Shown in pieces: positions 17,296 through 26,515 of a DNA stretch of 64,000 nt. The stretch covers positions 1 to 64,000 of the forward strand of contig JAFVSJ010000013.1 in the NCBI GenBank assembly GCA_017503805.1, read 5' to 3'. The notes under the pieces were generated by a model that had not been told where the DNA came from, did not search any database, and worked only from the letters and a program-made list of their open reading frames with translations. The position numbers and the translations under genes are program-made. Every line of letters begins with the position of its first letter. Positions within the stretch are counted from its first letter, which is position 1. This DNA comes from Tidjanibacter sp. (GTDB taxonomy: Bacteria > Bacteroidota > Bacteroidia > Bacteroidales > Rikenellaceae).

Positions 17296-17904
17296 ATGTC
17301 GAAACTCGTCAAAATCTATCCGCAGAACCCCTCCGAGAAGGAGATTCAGCGAGTCGTGAAGATTCTCCAAAACGATGGACTGATTATCTATCCCACCGAC
17401 GGTGTATACGCTTTCGGCTGTTCGCTTCGCAGTGCGAAGGCGGTGGAACGGCTGCGCCAACTCTCGGGCAAGGAGGAGAAACTCCTTTCGATTGTCTGCT
17501 CCGATATCTCTATGGTAGACAAGTTTGCACGCATAGACAATCAGCAATTCAAGATTCTCAAACGCAATACCCCCGGTGCTTTTACGTTTATATTGGAGGC
17601 CTCGAGCAAAGTGCCCGATAAGGCCCTCTCGGGACGTAAGAGTGTGGGTGTTCGCATCCCAGATAATAACATTCCGCTCGCCATTGTGGAGGCCCTCGAC
17701 TTTCCGCTCGCTACAGCCTCTGTGAAGGATGACGACGAGGTGATTGAATATACCACCGATCCCGAACTCATTGCCGAACGATATGAACAGAGGGTGGATG
17801 TTGTAATAGATGGTGGCTACGGTAATAATGTCCCCACCACTTTGGTTGACCTCACGGGAGATGAACCCGAGATTATCCGCGAGGGCGGTGGCGAACTGAA
17901 ATAG
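17296..17904 (+). CDS. Sua5/YciO/YrdC-family protein (YciO-like)
   Basis: The 202-residue protein has the YrdC fold signatures: IIYPTDGVYAFGC, KRNTPGAFTFILEAS, VGVRIPDN, VDVVIDGGYGNNVPTTLVDL. The family includes TsaC/Sua5, which makes threonylcarbamoyl-AMP for tRNA t6A37 from threonine, bicarbonate and ATP. The KxR..K/S region of true TsaC proteins is replaced here by GKEEKLLSIVC, closer to YciO, whose role is less sure. It may or may not be the t6A enzyme; a second TsaC elsewhere in the genome would point to YciO. It is preceded by a structured leader and followed 55 bp later by the DUF4199 gene. Confidence 0.85.
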   Translation: MSKLVKIYPQNPSEKEIQRVVKILQNDGLIIYPTDGVYAFGCSLRSAKAVERLRQLSGKEEKLLSIVCSDISMVDKFARIDNQQFKILKRNTPGAFTFILEASSKVPDKALSGRKSVGVRIPDNNIPLAIVEALDFPLATASVKDDDEVIEYTTDPELIAERYEQRVDVVIDGGYGNNVPTTLVDLTGDEPEIIREGGGELK

Positions 17905-17959
17905 TTGCTTGGTTGGTGTGACCGACAAAAAGAGAAAAAATAATAAAGGTATATAGATT

Positions 17960-18505
17960 ATGAAAAAACAGTTTTGGATTGAGGCCCTCAAGGGCGGTAC
18001 AATTATAGGTCTTGTGAGTGTTGCTTTAGCACTTGTGACTCAATACACCGAGAATGCCACTATCGTGGGTGTGCTCAACTTCCTCTCCACAGTGGTGACC
18101 ATTATGCTCGCCTTTGGTTATACCCGCAAGTTTGCTGCAGGTCATAGCAAGCAAGAAGGTTTTTCATATGGTCGTGGAGTAGGCTTTGTGGTGGCAATGA
18201 TGCTCTTTGTGGGTGTCATTTCGGGTGTTTACTCGGCTGTGATGGCCAACTTCTTCATCAAGGAGGAACTGCTTGAGGTGGTCAACACCACAATGGCACA
18301 GATGCAGGATATGATTCCTGCCGAGAGTTTCGACAGCACCTACTCTCTTATGAGAAATTCTGTGACTAACCCCTTGATGCTCACCATCTCTTCGGTTTTC
18401 AGCAATGCATTCTTTGGCCTGCTTGTGGGCCTCTGTGCATCGGCTCTCACTCGTCGTCAGCCCGATATCTTTGCCGAGGATGGCAATAATGCACCACAGG
18501 AGTAG
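17960..18505 (+). CDS. DUF4199 membrane protein
   Basis: The 181-residue protein has about four hydrophobic segments: residues 12-28, 37-52, 70-90 and 130-150. Length, the N-terminal WIEALKGGTIIGLVSV and neighbourhood fit the Bacteroidetes DUF4199 family, function unknown. It stands 34 bp ahead of a polyprenol-phosphate-type glycosyltransferase gene, an arrangement common in Bacteroidetes, which suggests a role in envelope glycoconjugate synthesis. Confidence 0.75.
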   Translation: MKKQFWIEALKGGTIIGLVSVALALVTQYTENATIVGVLNFLSTVVTIMLAFGYTRKFAAGHSKQEGFSYGRGVGFVVAMMLFVGVISGVYSAVMANFFIKEELLEVVNTTMAQMQDMIPAESFDSTYSLMRNSVTNPLMLTISSVFSNAFFGLLVGLCASALTRRQPDIFAEDGNNAPQE

Positions 18506-18539
18506 TCGAAGATAATAGGATCTTAACGGACAGACCACT

Positions 18540-19469
18540 ATGGATATAAGCGTAGTAATACCTCTGCTCAACGAGGAGGAGTCGTTGGTCGAATTGCTCA
18601 ATTGGATTGGACGCGTGATGGATGCCGAAGGGTTCTCCTATGAACTCATCTTCGTGGATGATGGTAGCACCGACTCCTCGTGGGAGATAATCTCGCGCCT
18701 TTCTCAAGAGGATGAGAGGGTTAGGGGTGTGCGATTCCGCACCAACTATGGCAAGAGTGCAGCTCTCTATTGTGGCTTTGAGCGTGCCGAAGGAGATGTG
18801 GTCATCACTATGGATGCCGATCTGCAGGACTCGCCCGATGAGATACCGGCTCTCTACCGTATGATTACGAAGGAGGGTTACGATATGGTTTCAGGATGGA
18901 AACGTAAACGCCACGATCCGAAGGCAAAAACCCTACCGAGCAAACTTTTCAATGCCACCTGCCGTTGGGCTTCGGGCATCCGACTCCACGACTTCAACTG
19001 TGGACTCAAGGCCTACCGCAAGAAGGTCGTAAAGAGTATTGAGGTCTATGGTGAGATGCACCGCTATATCCCCATACTTGCAAAGAAGGCTGGCTTTGGC
19101 AAGATAGGCGAAAAGGAGGTTACCCACTATCCTCGTCGTTTCGGTGTGTCGAAATATGGTTGGGAGAGGCTCCTGAAAGGCTATCTCGACCTTATTACCG
19201 TGATGTTTATCTCCAAGTTTGGCCGTTCGCCGATGTATTTCTTTGGAGGTGCAGGCACGCTGATGTTCCTCTTGGGCTTCATCTCGGTGGTGTGGATTGT
19301 TGTGGCCAAGTTGGCAGGTGGCCGCCCCCTGACTAACCAGCCATTGTTCTACCTCGGCCTTGTGGCCATCATACTTGGTGTGGTGCTCTTCTTGGCCGGA
19401 TTTATCGGTGAACTTGTAAATCGCAATGCTCCCGAACGCAACCACTACTTCATCGACGAGGAAATGTAG
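18540..19469 (+). CDS. family 2 glycosyltransferase, polyprenol-phosphate type
   Basis: The 309-residue protein starts MDISVVIPLLNEEESL. It has the GT-A features FVDDGSTDSSW and TMDADLQDSPDEIP (metal-binding DxD), the acceptor region MHRYIPILAKKAG, and two C-terminal membrane helices (about 231-255 and 270-292). This is the architecture of DPM1/GtrB/ArnC-like enzymes, which move a sugar from a nucleotide donor to undecaprenyl phosphate on the cytoplasmic face of the membrane. The sugar cannot be told from sequence. It lies between DUF4199 and DUF4293 genes, probably in one operon. Confidence 0.88.
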   Translation: MDISVVIPLLNEEESLVELLNWIGRVMDAEGFSYELIFVDDGSTDSSWEIISRLSQEDERVRGVRFRTNYGKSAALYCGFERAEGDVVITMDADLQDSPDEIPALYRMITKEGYDMVSGWKRKRHDPKAKTLPSKLFNATCRWASGIRLHDFNCGLKAYRKKVVKSIEVYGEMHRYIPILAKKAGFGKIGEKEVTHYPRRFGVSKYGWERLLKGYLDLITVMFISKFGRSPMYFFGGAGTLMFLLGFISVVWIVVAKLAGGRPLTNQPLFYLGLVAIILGVVLFLAGFIGELVNRNAPERNHYFIDEEM

Positions 19470-19514
19470 AGTAGAATAACTTTAATGTGAAATAATACCA
19501 AAACGGATAATACT

Positions 19515-19949
19515 ATGTTGCAACGTCTGCAAACACTCTATCTGCTTGCTGCTACAGGATTTATGGCGGCACTATGCTTTACCCCTATGGCATCCTATAT
19601 GGCCGACGGAAATGAGGGCTCACTCGTGGCTTTTGATTTCTGGTGGCTTGTCGCTCTTTTTGCCCTCTCGGCTCTGCTCCCCTTCGTGGTGATTTGGCTC
19701 TTCCGCAATAGGATGTTGCAGGTGAGATTGCTGTGTGCGGAGCTGGTGCTGTTGGTTGGCTCGCAAATCTTCTCGGCGTGGTATGCCATCGGCTTCACAA
19801 ATAATGTCGAAAAGGTCGGCGATATCGTTGCCACCACTATCCACACCCCGACTTTCTTCCCCGTTGTGGCGGCCATTTTTGTGTTGCTTGCCATCAGGGG
19901 CATTATCAAAGACGAGCGCTTGGTCCGTTCGCTTGATAGGATTCGCTAA
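19515..19949 (+). CDS. DUF4293 membrane protein
   Basis: The 144-residue protein has four predicted membrane helices (about 5-25, 45-63, 72-92, 113-130) and the N-terminal MLQRLQTLYLL typical of DUF4293, a Bacteroidetes family of unknown function. It is the last gene of the yciO-like/DUF4199/GT2/DUF4293 group and is followed by a long terminator hairpin. Confidence 0.75.
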   Translation: MLQRLQTLYLLAATGFMAALCFTPMASYMADGNEGSLVAFDFWWLVALFALSALLPFVVIWLFRNRMLQVRLLCAELVLLVGSQIFSAWYAIGFTNNVEKVGDIVATTIHTPTFFPVVAAIFVLLAIRGIIKDERLVRSLDRIR

Positions 19950-19981
19950 TAAAGAACGGTCTAAATAGGACCGCACAATTT

Positions 19982-20050
19982 AAGGCTATGCCTACTCTTG
20001 AACTCCGATGGATGGGAGTTTGTGAGTAGACATAGCCTTGTTTTTGTTTG
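19982..20050 (+). terminator. terminator between convergent genes
   Basis: AAGGCTATG (19982-19990) pairs with CATAGCCTT (20031-20039), continued by CCTACTC with GAGTAG and an inner AACTCC/GGAGTT hairpin, then GTTTTTGTTT. Confidence 0.85.
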
Positions 20051-20060
20051 ACTGCAGAGG

Positions 20061-21512
20061 CTACACTTTCTTGAGGTCTGTTTGGTGGCCGGTGGTGTCG
20101 ATGTAGTAGTGATGACCTTTGTAGCAGACGAGGGCCTTACCGTCTTGGAATGCGTAGGCCTCGTCATAGATGAAGTCCGTGCATCTGGCTCCGTTGATAG
20201 AATAGTAGCAATACTTGTCCCCTCTGCGTGCGACTACATATCCTTCGGCTGCATCTCCCATCCAATCGGCCGACATAGCCGATATTTGATGGCCCATTCG
20301 GTCGTAGATGTGCCACTCTCCCTTGTCGTTTTCGGCCGCCACGATATTCTCCTCGCAATACCAAACAAGCGAACGCCACACATCGTTCATCACCATCTTG
20401 CCACTCGAGTCTATAAGACCATAGCCACGAGGTGTAATCACCACTGCACGTCCCTCTTCAAAGTCGTGTGCAGAAAGTATCTGACGTTCCAAACGAATCG
20501 GCTGACCATCGTAGTAGGCATAACCCCAACGATTACTTTTGCGGTAGCGAATAATAGTGTCGCTCGGAGGAAAAACCTCATCGCAGTGGGCAAAATCCAC
20601 CCTCACCTCGTCTTCGGCCGGCAGCGGTTGTAGAGTGTCGAAGATAAACTCCGAACTTTTGCGCTCGCCGGCAAGTAGAGGAGTAAGTAGAGGCAGAGGT
20701 GCAAACGGATGCTCCGATAGTCGGGCTATGGAGGAGGTGAGCGCTCCAGCCGAGGCCCGAGTGAGGATATCGTGGGCGATGTTGGCGAGAGGCGTATTGT
20801 TGTGGTGTTGTGCGGCGGAGAGGATGCAACGCAATCTGCGCGTGTGCTCATCGCCATTGTGACTGCTGTGAGAGAGAAATCGTAGTGCTGTAAGGTCGCT
20901 TGCACCGACGTAGAGTAGCAGAGCAGCCATAGCAAGACTTTCGTGGTCGCGTGTCGGTGATGAAGCCAATGGTGCTAACGGGTAACCTGCAAGTTGCACC
21001 TCTCCACAATCATCAAAACAGATGGTGTGGCGATCGAGAGCCCCGTGAGTGATTTTGTATTGTGTTAGTGACACCGCAGCAGAGTGGAGACTCTCGAGGG
21101 CGTTACGCACAATCGAACGACGACTTACGGCACAATTCTGCCTCATAAAATCGTCGAGCGGTGTGTAGCCAATCTCAAGGAGCACATCGCGTTGATGAGG
21201 TCTGCCGAGACTATCATAGACGGTGAGCGTCGAGGGCTCAAATATGGTTTCTACCAAAAGAGAACAACTATGGGTGAAGACAACTCTGCTTTGCAGGATT
21301 TGCTGATCAATAGGGAATCGAGAGTCGGTCGGTAGCGTCAGATGCCACTTCCGCGATGTGTCGAAGAGGTCACACTCTATGGTGTGAGGCCCCACTCTCT
21401 GTATGCCATCTCCTTGCGATGGGTGCAGGTGGAGGTGTGAGAGTGTGCCGCTGCACTGCAGACTATTGCCGAGTGCTTCGATGTAGGCTGTCAGGGGTAT
21501 GAGTTTCTTCAT
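20061..21512 (-). CDS. WG-repeat protein with a pseudokinase-like N-terminal domain
   Basis: Start ATG at 21512; the six bases ahead would give a TTG start overlapping the upstream stop. The protein is 483 residues. Around residues 150-176 ITHGALDRHTICFDDCGEVQ lines up with the kinase catalytic loop and DFG strand. The catalytic Asp of HxDxKxxN is Ala 158 and the Lys is changed, so it should be catalytically dead. Residues about 318-483 form roughly five WG-type repeats (RKSNRWGYAYYDGQPI, RGYGLIDSSGKM, GEWHIYDRMGHQI, YCYYSINGA, HHYYIDTTGHQ), which are beta-propeller-like interaction modules. It is the last gene of a kinase/VWA/WG operon, three bases after the VWA stop, and may be a scaffold or substrate. 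No signal peptide is visible. Confidence 0.7.
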   Translation of the reverse strand: MKKLIPLTAYIEALGNSLQCSGTLSHLHLHPSQGDGIQRVGPHTIECDLFDTSRKWHLTLPTDSRFPIDQQILQSRVVFTHSCSLLVETIFEPSTLTVYDSLGRPHQRDVLLEIGYTPLDDFMRQNCAVSRRSIVRNALESLHSAAVSLTQYKITHGALDRHTICFDDCGEVQLAGYPLAPLASSPTRDHESLAMAALLLYVGASDLTALRFLSHSSHNGDEHTRRLRCILSAAQHHNNTPLANIAHDILTRASAGALTSSIARLSEHPFAPLPLLTPLLAGERKSSEFIFDTLQPLPAEDEVRVDFAHCDEVFPPSDTIIRYRKSNRWGYAYYDGQPIRLERQILSAHDFEEGRAVVITPRGYGLIDSSGKMVMNDVWRSLVWYCEENIVAAENDKGEWHIYDRMGHQISAMSADWMGDAAEGYVVARRGDKYCYYSINGARCTDFIYDEAYAFQDGKALVCYKGHHYYIDTTGHQTDLKKV

Positions 21513-21514
21513 TG

Positions 21515-22360
21515 TCAAATCATTCTATCCATTGTGAGCGAGCCTATTGCGAGTAGTGATACGAGCTCGTCTATCGGTGCGTTGTAGCAGATGGCGCGGA
21601 AGGGAGGTTTTGCCCCTGTGAACTCCTCAATCTCTTGGTTGTATAGTTCGGGTAGAGTACTCGAAATATTGAAGAGCAATTTGGCGTGACGACCGAGAGA
21701 CAAGGCCTCTCTCTCGGATGGGAAGCGGAGAGAGCACTCTTCGTTTTCGTATTGCCCCGAGAGATGTATGTTCATCAGGAGTACATTGCCGTCAGATGTT
21801 GAGATTGCCTTTAGCTTGTCGGCCAGTTGTGCAATCTGTTCGTGAGAACTGTCGGTGGCTTCGCCATCGGAGATGTTGATGACTATGGGAGGAAAACTCA
21901 ACGGGTGTTTGCGACACCACGACGAGGCGAGCCTTGTGGCCGATGAGAGAGCTTTGGCCATTGGGGTGCGTCCTTTGGCGTAGGGTTTTATCCAAGCACG
22001 CCTATCTACTATGGTGGCGTAGGCAGTGCCGTCGGGTAGTCTGCGTTCGAGTCTATGCCTTGTGATGTCGGTTGCCATCGAGTCTATATCGACGATGCTT
22101 TGCCAGCCACTACCGAGCAGTGAGTCGGCCTCGTCGCCACTATAACCTATGATGGCTACGTCGAAGTAGTCGCCAATAAAACGCTCTTTGCGACAACGGT
22201 TTATGAGCTCTGTCAGCAGACTATTTACCACGTCGGCAAGTGCTTGTGCTTTGGTCATCACGTTGCCGTTGAGGATGGTCTGTTCTGCCATTGAGCCCGA
22301 GCGGTCGAGTAGTAAGATGAATGCGCCTTTGTTGGCGCGTGTTATTTGTGAATTATACAT
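21515..22360 (-). CDS. VWA-domain protein, TerY-like
   Basis: I start at 22360 (MYNSQITRANKG), overlapping the end of the kinase gene by 8 bp; the ATG at 22420 would need a 68-bp overlap. The 281-residue protein is essentially one von Willebrand A domain with a complete MIDAS: DRSGSM at residues 19-24, the Thr in KGRTPM, and the Asp in ISDGEATDSS. TerY-like VWA proteins occur with protein kinases and phosphatases in bacterial stress loci (the TerY-P triad). Here the partners are a kinase and a WG-repeat pseudokinase. It is cytoplasmic by the absence of a signal or TM segment. Confidence 0.85.
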   Translation of the reverse strand: MYNSQITRANKGAFILLLDRSGSMAEQTILNGNVMTKAQALADVVNSLLTELINRCRKERFIGDYFDVAIIGYSGDEADSLLGSGWQSIVDIDSMATDITRHRLERRLPDGTAYATIVDRRAWIKPYAKGRTPMAKALSSATRLASSWCRKHPLSFPPIVINISDGEATDSSHEQIAQLADKLKAISTSDGNVLLMNIHLSGQYENEECSLRFPSEREALSLGRHAKLLFNISSTLPELYNQEIEEFTGAKPPFRAICYNAPIDELVSLLAIGSLTMDRMI

Positions 22361-23186
22361 CGAGATTAAGAATGTGGTTATGGAGTTGGTCAATCTTGTA
22401 ATCGGATGAGTAGAGAGCATCGAGCAATGCCTTCAGGTGTGGCCGCTCGTCGAAGAGTGGTGCTACGATGGGGTAGAAGCCCTCGGATGGGAGTGTAATG
22501 AGGGTCTTGTCGGCAGGTAGGGTTTGGTCGAGTAGGTGTGCGGCCAGTGAGGTGATTATCAGTGCTATACTGTAGTCATCTATGTGGCTGTCGTAGGCAT
22601 CACCTCGAGAACGGTGGACAAAGGGCGGAGTGCCTGTGTGACCTCTCGAGGGTAGGGTGGGATGGTAGATGGAATCGCAGTCTATGAGTCGCAGTGAGCC
22701 GTCGGGTGTCACTATGATGTTTTCGGGCTTCAAATCACCGTGCCTCCACTCTGCCTCGAGTAGTTGCAATGCAACCTTGCGGAACTCACCGAGTAGGTCG
22801 GCGAGTCTTTCGCGGAAATGGTTGTGGAGTAGGTAACGCATTGTCCACTCGAGTGTCTCTCCCTCAATCCACGGATAGAGAGTAATATCTGTGTAACAGT
22901 TTCCCATCCATAATTCTTGTGGTAGGAATTGAGGCTTTGCAAGTAGAGGTGAGTCGATGGAGTCCAGCAAAGAGAAGAGCGAGACATTGGCACTATTGGG
23001 CCGGGTATAACACTTCAGTGCCACGCGCTTACCCTCGACCTCTGCAGCGACGACAATTCCTTCCCTGCCGGCTACGAAGCGGATGCCACGAGAGTCTGTG
23101 AGTGGCTCTACGTTGCTCAAAGTGCGAAACATTGAGTCGCCAAAACAGAGTGATTCGAGTATCTCTCGGGTGGAAAATTTGGGCAT
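22353..23186 (-). CDS. small serine/threonine protein kinase
   Basis: The 277-residue protein has the kinase core: VALKCY (ATP-binding Lys 58), catalytic loop HGDLKPENI (149-157), metal-binding IDCD (168-171, in place of DFG), and GTPPFVHRS as the activation-segment end. The glycine-rich loop (AGREGIVVAAEV) is degenerate, and the C-lobe is short for a Hanks kinase, but the catalytic residues are intact. It has no transmembrane or sensor domain. It heads the kinase/VWA/WG operon, so the VWA and pseudokinase proteins are obvious candidate substrates or partners. Confidence 0.85.
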   Translation of the reverse strand: MPKFSTREILESLCFGDSMFRTLSNVEPLTDSRGIRFVAGREGIVVAAEVEGKRVALKCYTRPNSANVSLFSLLDSIDSPLLAKPQFLPQELWMGNCYTDITLYPWIEGETLEWTMRYLLHNHFRERLADLLGEFRKVALQLLEAEWRHGDLKPENIIVTPDGSLRLIDCDSIYHPTLPSRGHTGTPPFVHRSRGDAYDSHIDDYSIALIITSLAAHLLDQTLPADKTLITLPSEGFYPIVAPLFDERPHLKALLDALYSSDYKIDQLHNHILNLDV

Positions 23187-23343
23187 ATTGTGTTCTGTTA
23201 TTGTGTTGTTATATTTTTGGGCTCACGAAATTATAATTTTTTAATAAAAAATTACTACTTTTGGCAGATAAATATCCGTTTATGACCTCTGGGCGGAGAT
23301 TAACCATTAAAGAGGAGATTGTGAATACAAAAATAAGAAAAAT
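23187..23343. promoter_or_regulatory. divergent intergenic region between kinase operon and nadC
   Basis: AT-rich stretch between divergent genes. On the plus strand TACTTTTG (23256-23263) matches the -7 box ahead of nadC, with no clear -33. On the minus strand I see only TAATTTCG (near 23230), one base off the -7 consensus. Confidence 0.45.
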
Positions 23344-24198
23344 ATGAAATCCGAATACATGCCTTTTGTCGAAGAACTTATAGAACTTGCAATTCGTGAA
23401 GATATAGGCGATGGTGACCACACTTCGCTCTCTACAATCCCCGCAGATGCAAGGGGCCGTATGAAACTGCTTGTTAAGCAGGAGGGCATCCTTGCAGGTG
23501 TTGAGGTTGCTGTGGAGGTATTCCGTAGGCTCGACGAGAGCGTGGAGATTGAGATTTTGCTTGCCGATGGCAGCAGGGTTAAGAGCGGCGATGTGGCATT
23601 CTATGTCGAGGGCCGTATCCGCACGCTCCTCCAGGCCGAGCGCATCGTGCTCAATATTATGCAGCGTATGAGTGGTGTGGCAACCCAGACCGCAGTTTAC
23701 GCCAAGGTGCTTGAGGGTACTGCCTGCAAGGTGCTCGATACCCGCAAGACTACTCCCGGTATGAGGGTGCTCGACAAGATGGCTGTGAAGATTGGAGGAG
23801 GAGAGAATCACCGTATCGGTCTTTTCGATATGGTGCTGCTCAAAGATAACCACATCGATTTCGCAGGAGGTATTGTTCCCGCCATCAAGGCCGTAAGGAG
23901 CTATCTGGCCGAGAACGGCAAAGATATTCCCGTAGAGTGTGAGGTTCGCTCGCTGAAGGATATCGACCTCGTGTTTGAGGCGGGTGGTGTCGATAGGATT
24001 ATGTTCGACAACTTCACTCCCGAGCAGACTCGCAAGGCGGTGGAGAAGGTCGCAGGTCGTTGCAGCACCGAATCGTCGGGTGGTATTACGCTCGAAACAA
24101 TGAGAGCCTATGCCGAGGCGGGTGTCGACTACATCTCTGTAGGTGCGCTTACCCACCAGATTAAGAGCCTCGATATGAGCCTGAAGGCTTGCAAATAG
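23344..24198 (+). CDS. nadC: nicotinate-nucleotide pyrophosphorylase (carboxylating)
   Basis: The 284-residue protein matches quinolinate phosphoribosyltransferase along its length: REDIGDGDHTS, QAERIVLNIMQRMSGVAT, LDTRKTTPGMRVLDKMAVKI, GGGENHRIGLFDMVLLKDNH and the C-terminal SSGGITLETMRAYAEAGVD. It turns quinolinate and PRPP into nicotinate mononucleotide in de novo NAD synthesis. nadA and nadB are not in the window. It appears to be monocistronic. Confidence 0.96.
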   Translation: MKSEYMPFVEELIELAIREDIGDGDHTSLSTIPADARGRMKLLVKQEGILAGVEVAVEVFRRLDESVEIEILLADGSRVKSGDVAFYVEGRIRTLLQAERIVLNIMQRMSGVATQTAVYAKVLEGTACKVLDTRKTTPGMRVLDKMAVKIGGGENHRIGLFDMVLLKDNHIDFAGGIVPAIKAVRSYLAENGKDIPVECEVRSLKDIDLVFEAGGVDRIMFDNFTPEQTRKAVEKVAGRCSTESSGGITLETMRAYAEAGVDYISVGALTHQIKSLDMSLKACK

Positions 24199-24243
24199 CT
24201 AATTGTCGGTATCGGAGGGGTGGAAAAATAGACAAAACGCGGT

Positions 24244-24275
24244 ATTGACTACCGCTTTGAGGGTAGCTACCTTTG
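24244..24275 (+). promoter_or_regulatory. promoter of the DPP4-like peptidase gene
   Basis: ATTG (24244-24247), 20 bp, TACCTTTG (24268-24275); the -7 box is perfect and the -33 has one mismatch. Confidence 0.55.
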
Positions 24276-24343
24276 CATCACCGAAACCGATTAGTATAAA
24301 ACGATAGAAAAGATTACTAACCGAATTATAGAGTTTAGAGAAA

Positions 24344-26494
24344 ATGAATGTGAAGAGTAAAGTCCTGATGTTCCTTGTAGCAATGGTGTGCCTGATGGGT
24401 GTAGCCGAGGCTTCGGAACCTAAATTTGAGTATAAAGATATCGCAGCAGGCAAGTTTGCGCAGAAGAGTGTCTACGGCCTCCGTTCGATGAACGATGGCG
24501 AGCACTATACCACCATCTCCGAGGGGGTCATCTACCGCAACGACTATGCCGGTAAGAAACAGCGCACCGTAGTGCTCGATACCCGCAATATCGGCATCAA
24601 GGGCCGCGTGGTGGACTACACATTCTCACCCGACGAGAGACGTATTATGCTTCGCCTCGACTCGCGTCCCCTCTACCGCCGTTCGCACTTCTCCCACTAC
24701 GTGGTCTATGACCTTGAGCAGAAGAGCCTCAAAGAGGTTTCGGAGAGCCACGATGTGCGCTATGCACTCTTCTCGCCCAATGGCAATAAGGTGGCATTTG
24801 TGCTCGATAATAATATCTACATCAACGACCTCGAACAGAATTTTACCTACGCTGTGACCGAGGATGGTGAGTGGAATCACATCATCAACGGTATGCCCGA
24901 TTGGGTTTATGAGGAGGAGTGGGGTATTGACCACGCTTTCTGCTGGTCGCCCGACGGAGAGAAGATTGCCTACCTCAAGAGTGATGAGAGCAGGGTGAAG
25001 GAGTTTGGATTTATGAAATTCCAAACAGGTACTCCCTATCCCGAACTCTTCAAGTATAAGTATCCCAAGGCTGGCGAGGAGAACTCGAGTGTGTCGCTCC
25101 ACGTCTTTGATGTGACCGAGGGTAAAACCTCCAATGTGAGCACCGACCACGTTGGAGACCTCTACATCCCCTTCTTCGATTGGACCCCCGATGGCCGACT
25201 CTACTATTTCGTGATCAATAGATTGCAGAATGAACTCGATGTGAACCTCATCGAGGAGGGTTGTCAGAGAGTTATCTATAGTGAGCGTAATGAGAAGTAT
25301 ATCGATGCTATTTCACTCGGCACTATCACTTTCCTCTCCGACTCCGACCGCTTTATCGTGCAGAGTGAGAGGGACGGCTACAGCCACCTCTACCTCTCTT
25401 CGCTCTCCAAAGGCGGACTTATGCCCATCACTTCGGGTGAATGGAATGTGACTCAGGTGGTCTGTGCAACCGATAAGAAGATTTGGTATCTCTCTACCGA
25501 GGGCTCGCCCCTGCGCCGAGAGCTCTACACCATCGACATCAACGGCAAGAACAAAAAACGCCTTTCGACCACCGAGGGTACCTATAGCATCTCGCCGAGT
25601 GCAGGATGCCGCTACTATATCTCCTACTTCTCCAATGCGACCACACCCAATACGGTTACTCTCCACAAGGGCAACGGCAAACTCATTGCTACGCTGGAGG
25701 ATAATGCGGCACTCAAGGAGTATATTGCCGAGATAGGACTTCCTGTCAAGGAGTTCTTCACATTTACCACTCCTCGTGGTGATGTGCTGAATGCCTACAT
25801 CAAGAAACCCGCCGATTTTGATCCTGCGAAGAAGTACCCCGTATTGCTCACACAATATAGCGGCCCCGGCTCTCAGGATGTGAGGGATAGGTGGACTATT
25901 GATTGGGAGGATGTGCTTGTACAGCACGGCTACATCGTGGTGGATTGCGATCCCCGTGGTACGGGCTTCCGCTCGGCAGATTTCAAGAAGAGCACCTACG
26001 GCATTATGGGTCGCCTCGAGACCGAGGATCAGATTGCCTTTGCCGAGTATGTGAAAACATTGCCCTATGTCGATGGCGAGCGTGTGGGCATCTACGGTTG
26101 GAGCTATGGCGGCTTTATGGCTTTGAACTGTATTCTCAAGGGTGCAGATACATTCAAGATGGCCATCTCGGTAGCCCCCGTAACCTCGTGGCGCTACTAC
26201 GATTCGGTCTACACAGAGAGGGTGAACGGCCTGCCACAGCAGAATCCCGAGGGCTACGACGAGCCTTCGCCCATAGGCTATGCAGCCAACCTCAAGGGTA
26301 AACTGTTGCTGATGCACGGAACGGCAGATGATAATGTACACGTGCAGAATGCCTACGCTATGGTTCACGAGTTTGTGGCTGCAGGCAAGCAGATAGATAT
26401 GATGATCTATACCGACGATAACCACTCGATGATGCCTTACGGCCGTGTGAACGTGAGGGAGAAGATGGTGGAGTACTGCTTGCAGAACTTGTAA
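24344..26494 (+). CDS. dipeptidyl peptidase IV-type S9 serine peptidase
   Basis: The 716-residue protein has a signal peptide (to about VAEASE, residue 24), an N-terminal beta-propeller of the DPPIV type, and a C-terminal alpha/beta-hydrolase domain. The catalytic residues are visible: nucleophile Ser 587 in GWSYGG, Asp in HGTADDNVH and His in DDNHSM. The propeller has YEEEWGIDHAFCWSPDG, a DPPIV-type Glu-Glu pair that binds the substrate amino terminus. Such periplasmic enzymes release X-Pro or X-Ala dipeptides and, in Bacteroidetes, feed on host and dietary peptides. The next gene, a TonB receptor, starts 21 bp downstream and may be co-transcribed. Confidence 0.92.
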   Translation: MNVKSKVLMFLVAMVCLMGVAEASEPKFEYKDIAAGKFAQKSVYGLRSMNDGEHYTTISEGVIYRNDYAGKKQRTVVLDTRNIGIKGRVVDYTFSPDERRIMLRLDSRPLYRRSHFSHYVVYDLEQKSLKEVSESHDVRYALFSPNGNKVAFVLDNNIYINDLEQNFTYAVTEDGEWNHIINGMPDWVYEEEWGIDHAFCWSPDGEKIAYLKSDESRVKEFGFMKFQTGTPYPELFKYKYPKAGEENSSVSLHVFDVTEGKTSNVSTDHVGDLYIPFFDWTPDGRLYYFVINRLQNELDVNLIEEGCQRVIYSERNEKYIDAISLGTITFLSDSDRFIVQSERDGYSHLYLSSLSKGGLMPITSGEWNVTQVVCATDKKIWYLSTEGSPLRRELYTIDINGKNKKRLSTTEGTYSISPSAGCRYYISYFSNATTPNTVTLHKGNGKLIATLEDNAALKEYIAEIGLPVKEFFTFTTPRGDVLNAYIKKPADFDPAKKYPVLLTQYSGPGSQDVRDRWTIDWEDVLVQHGYIVVDCDPRGTGFRSADFKKSTYGIMGRLETEDQIAFAEYVKTLPYVDGERVGIYGWSYGGFMALNCILKGADTFKMAISVAPVTSWRYYDSVYTERVNGLPQQNPEGYDEPSPIGYAANLKGKLLLMHGTADDNVHVQNAYAMVHEFVAAGKQIDMMIYTDDNHSMMPYGRVNVREKMVEYCLQNL

Positions 26495-26515
26495 AGGAAG
26501 AGAGTTATATATTAT

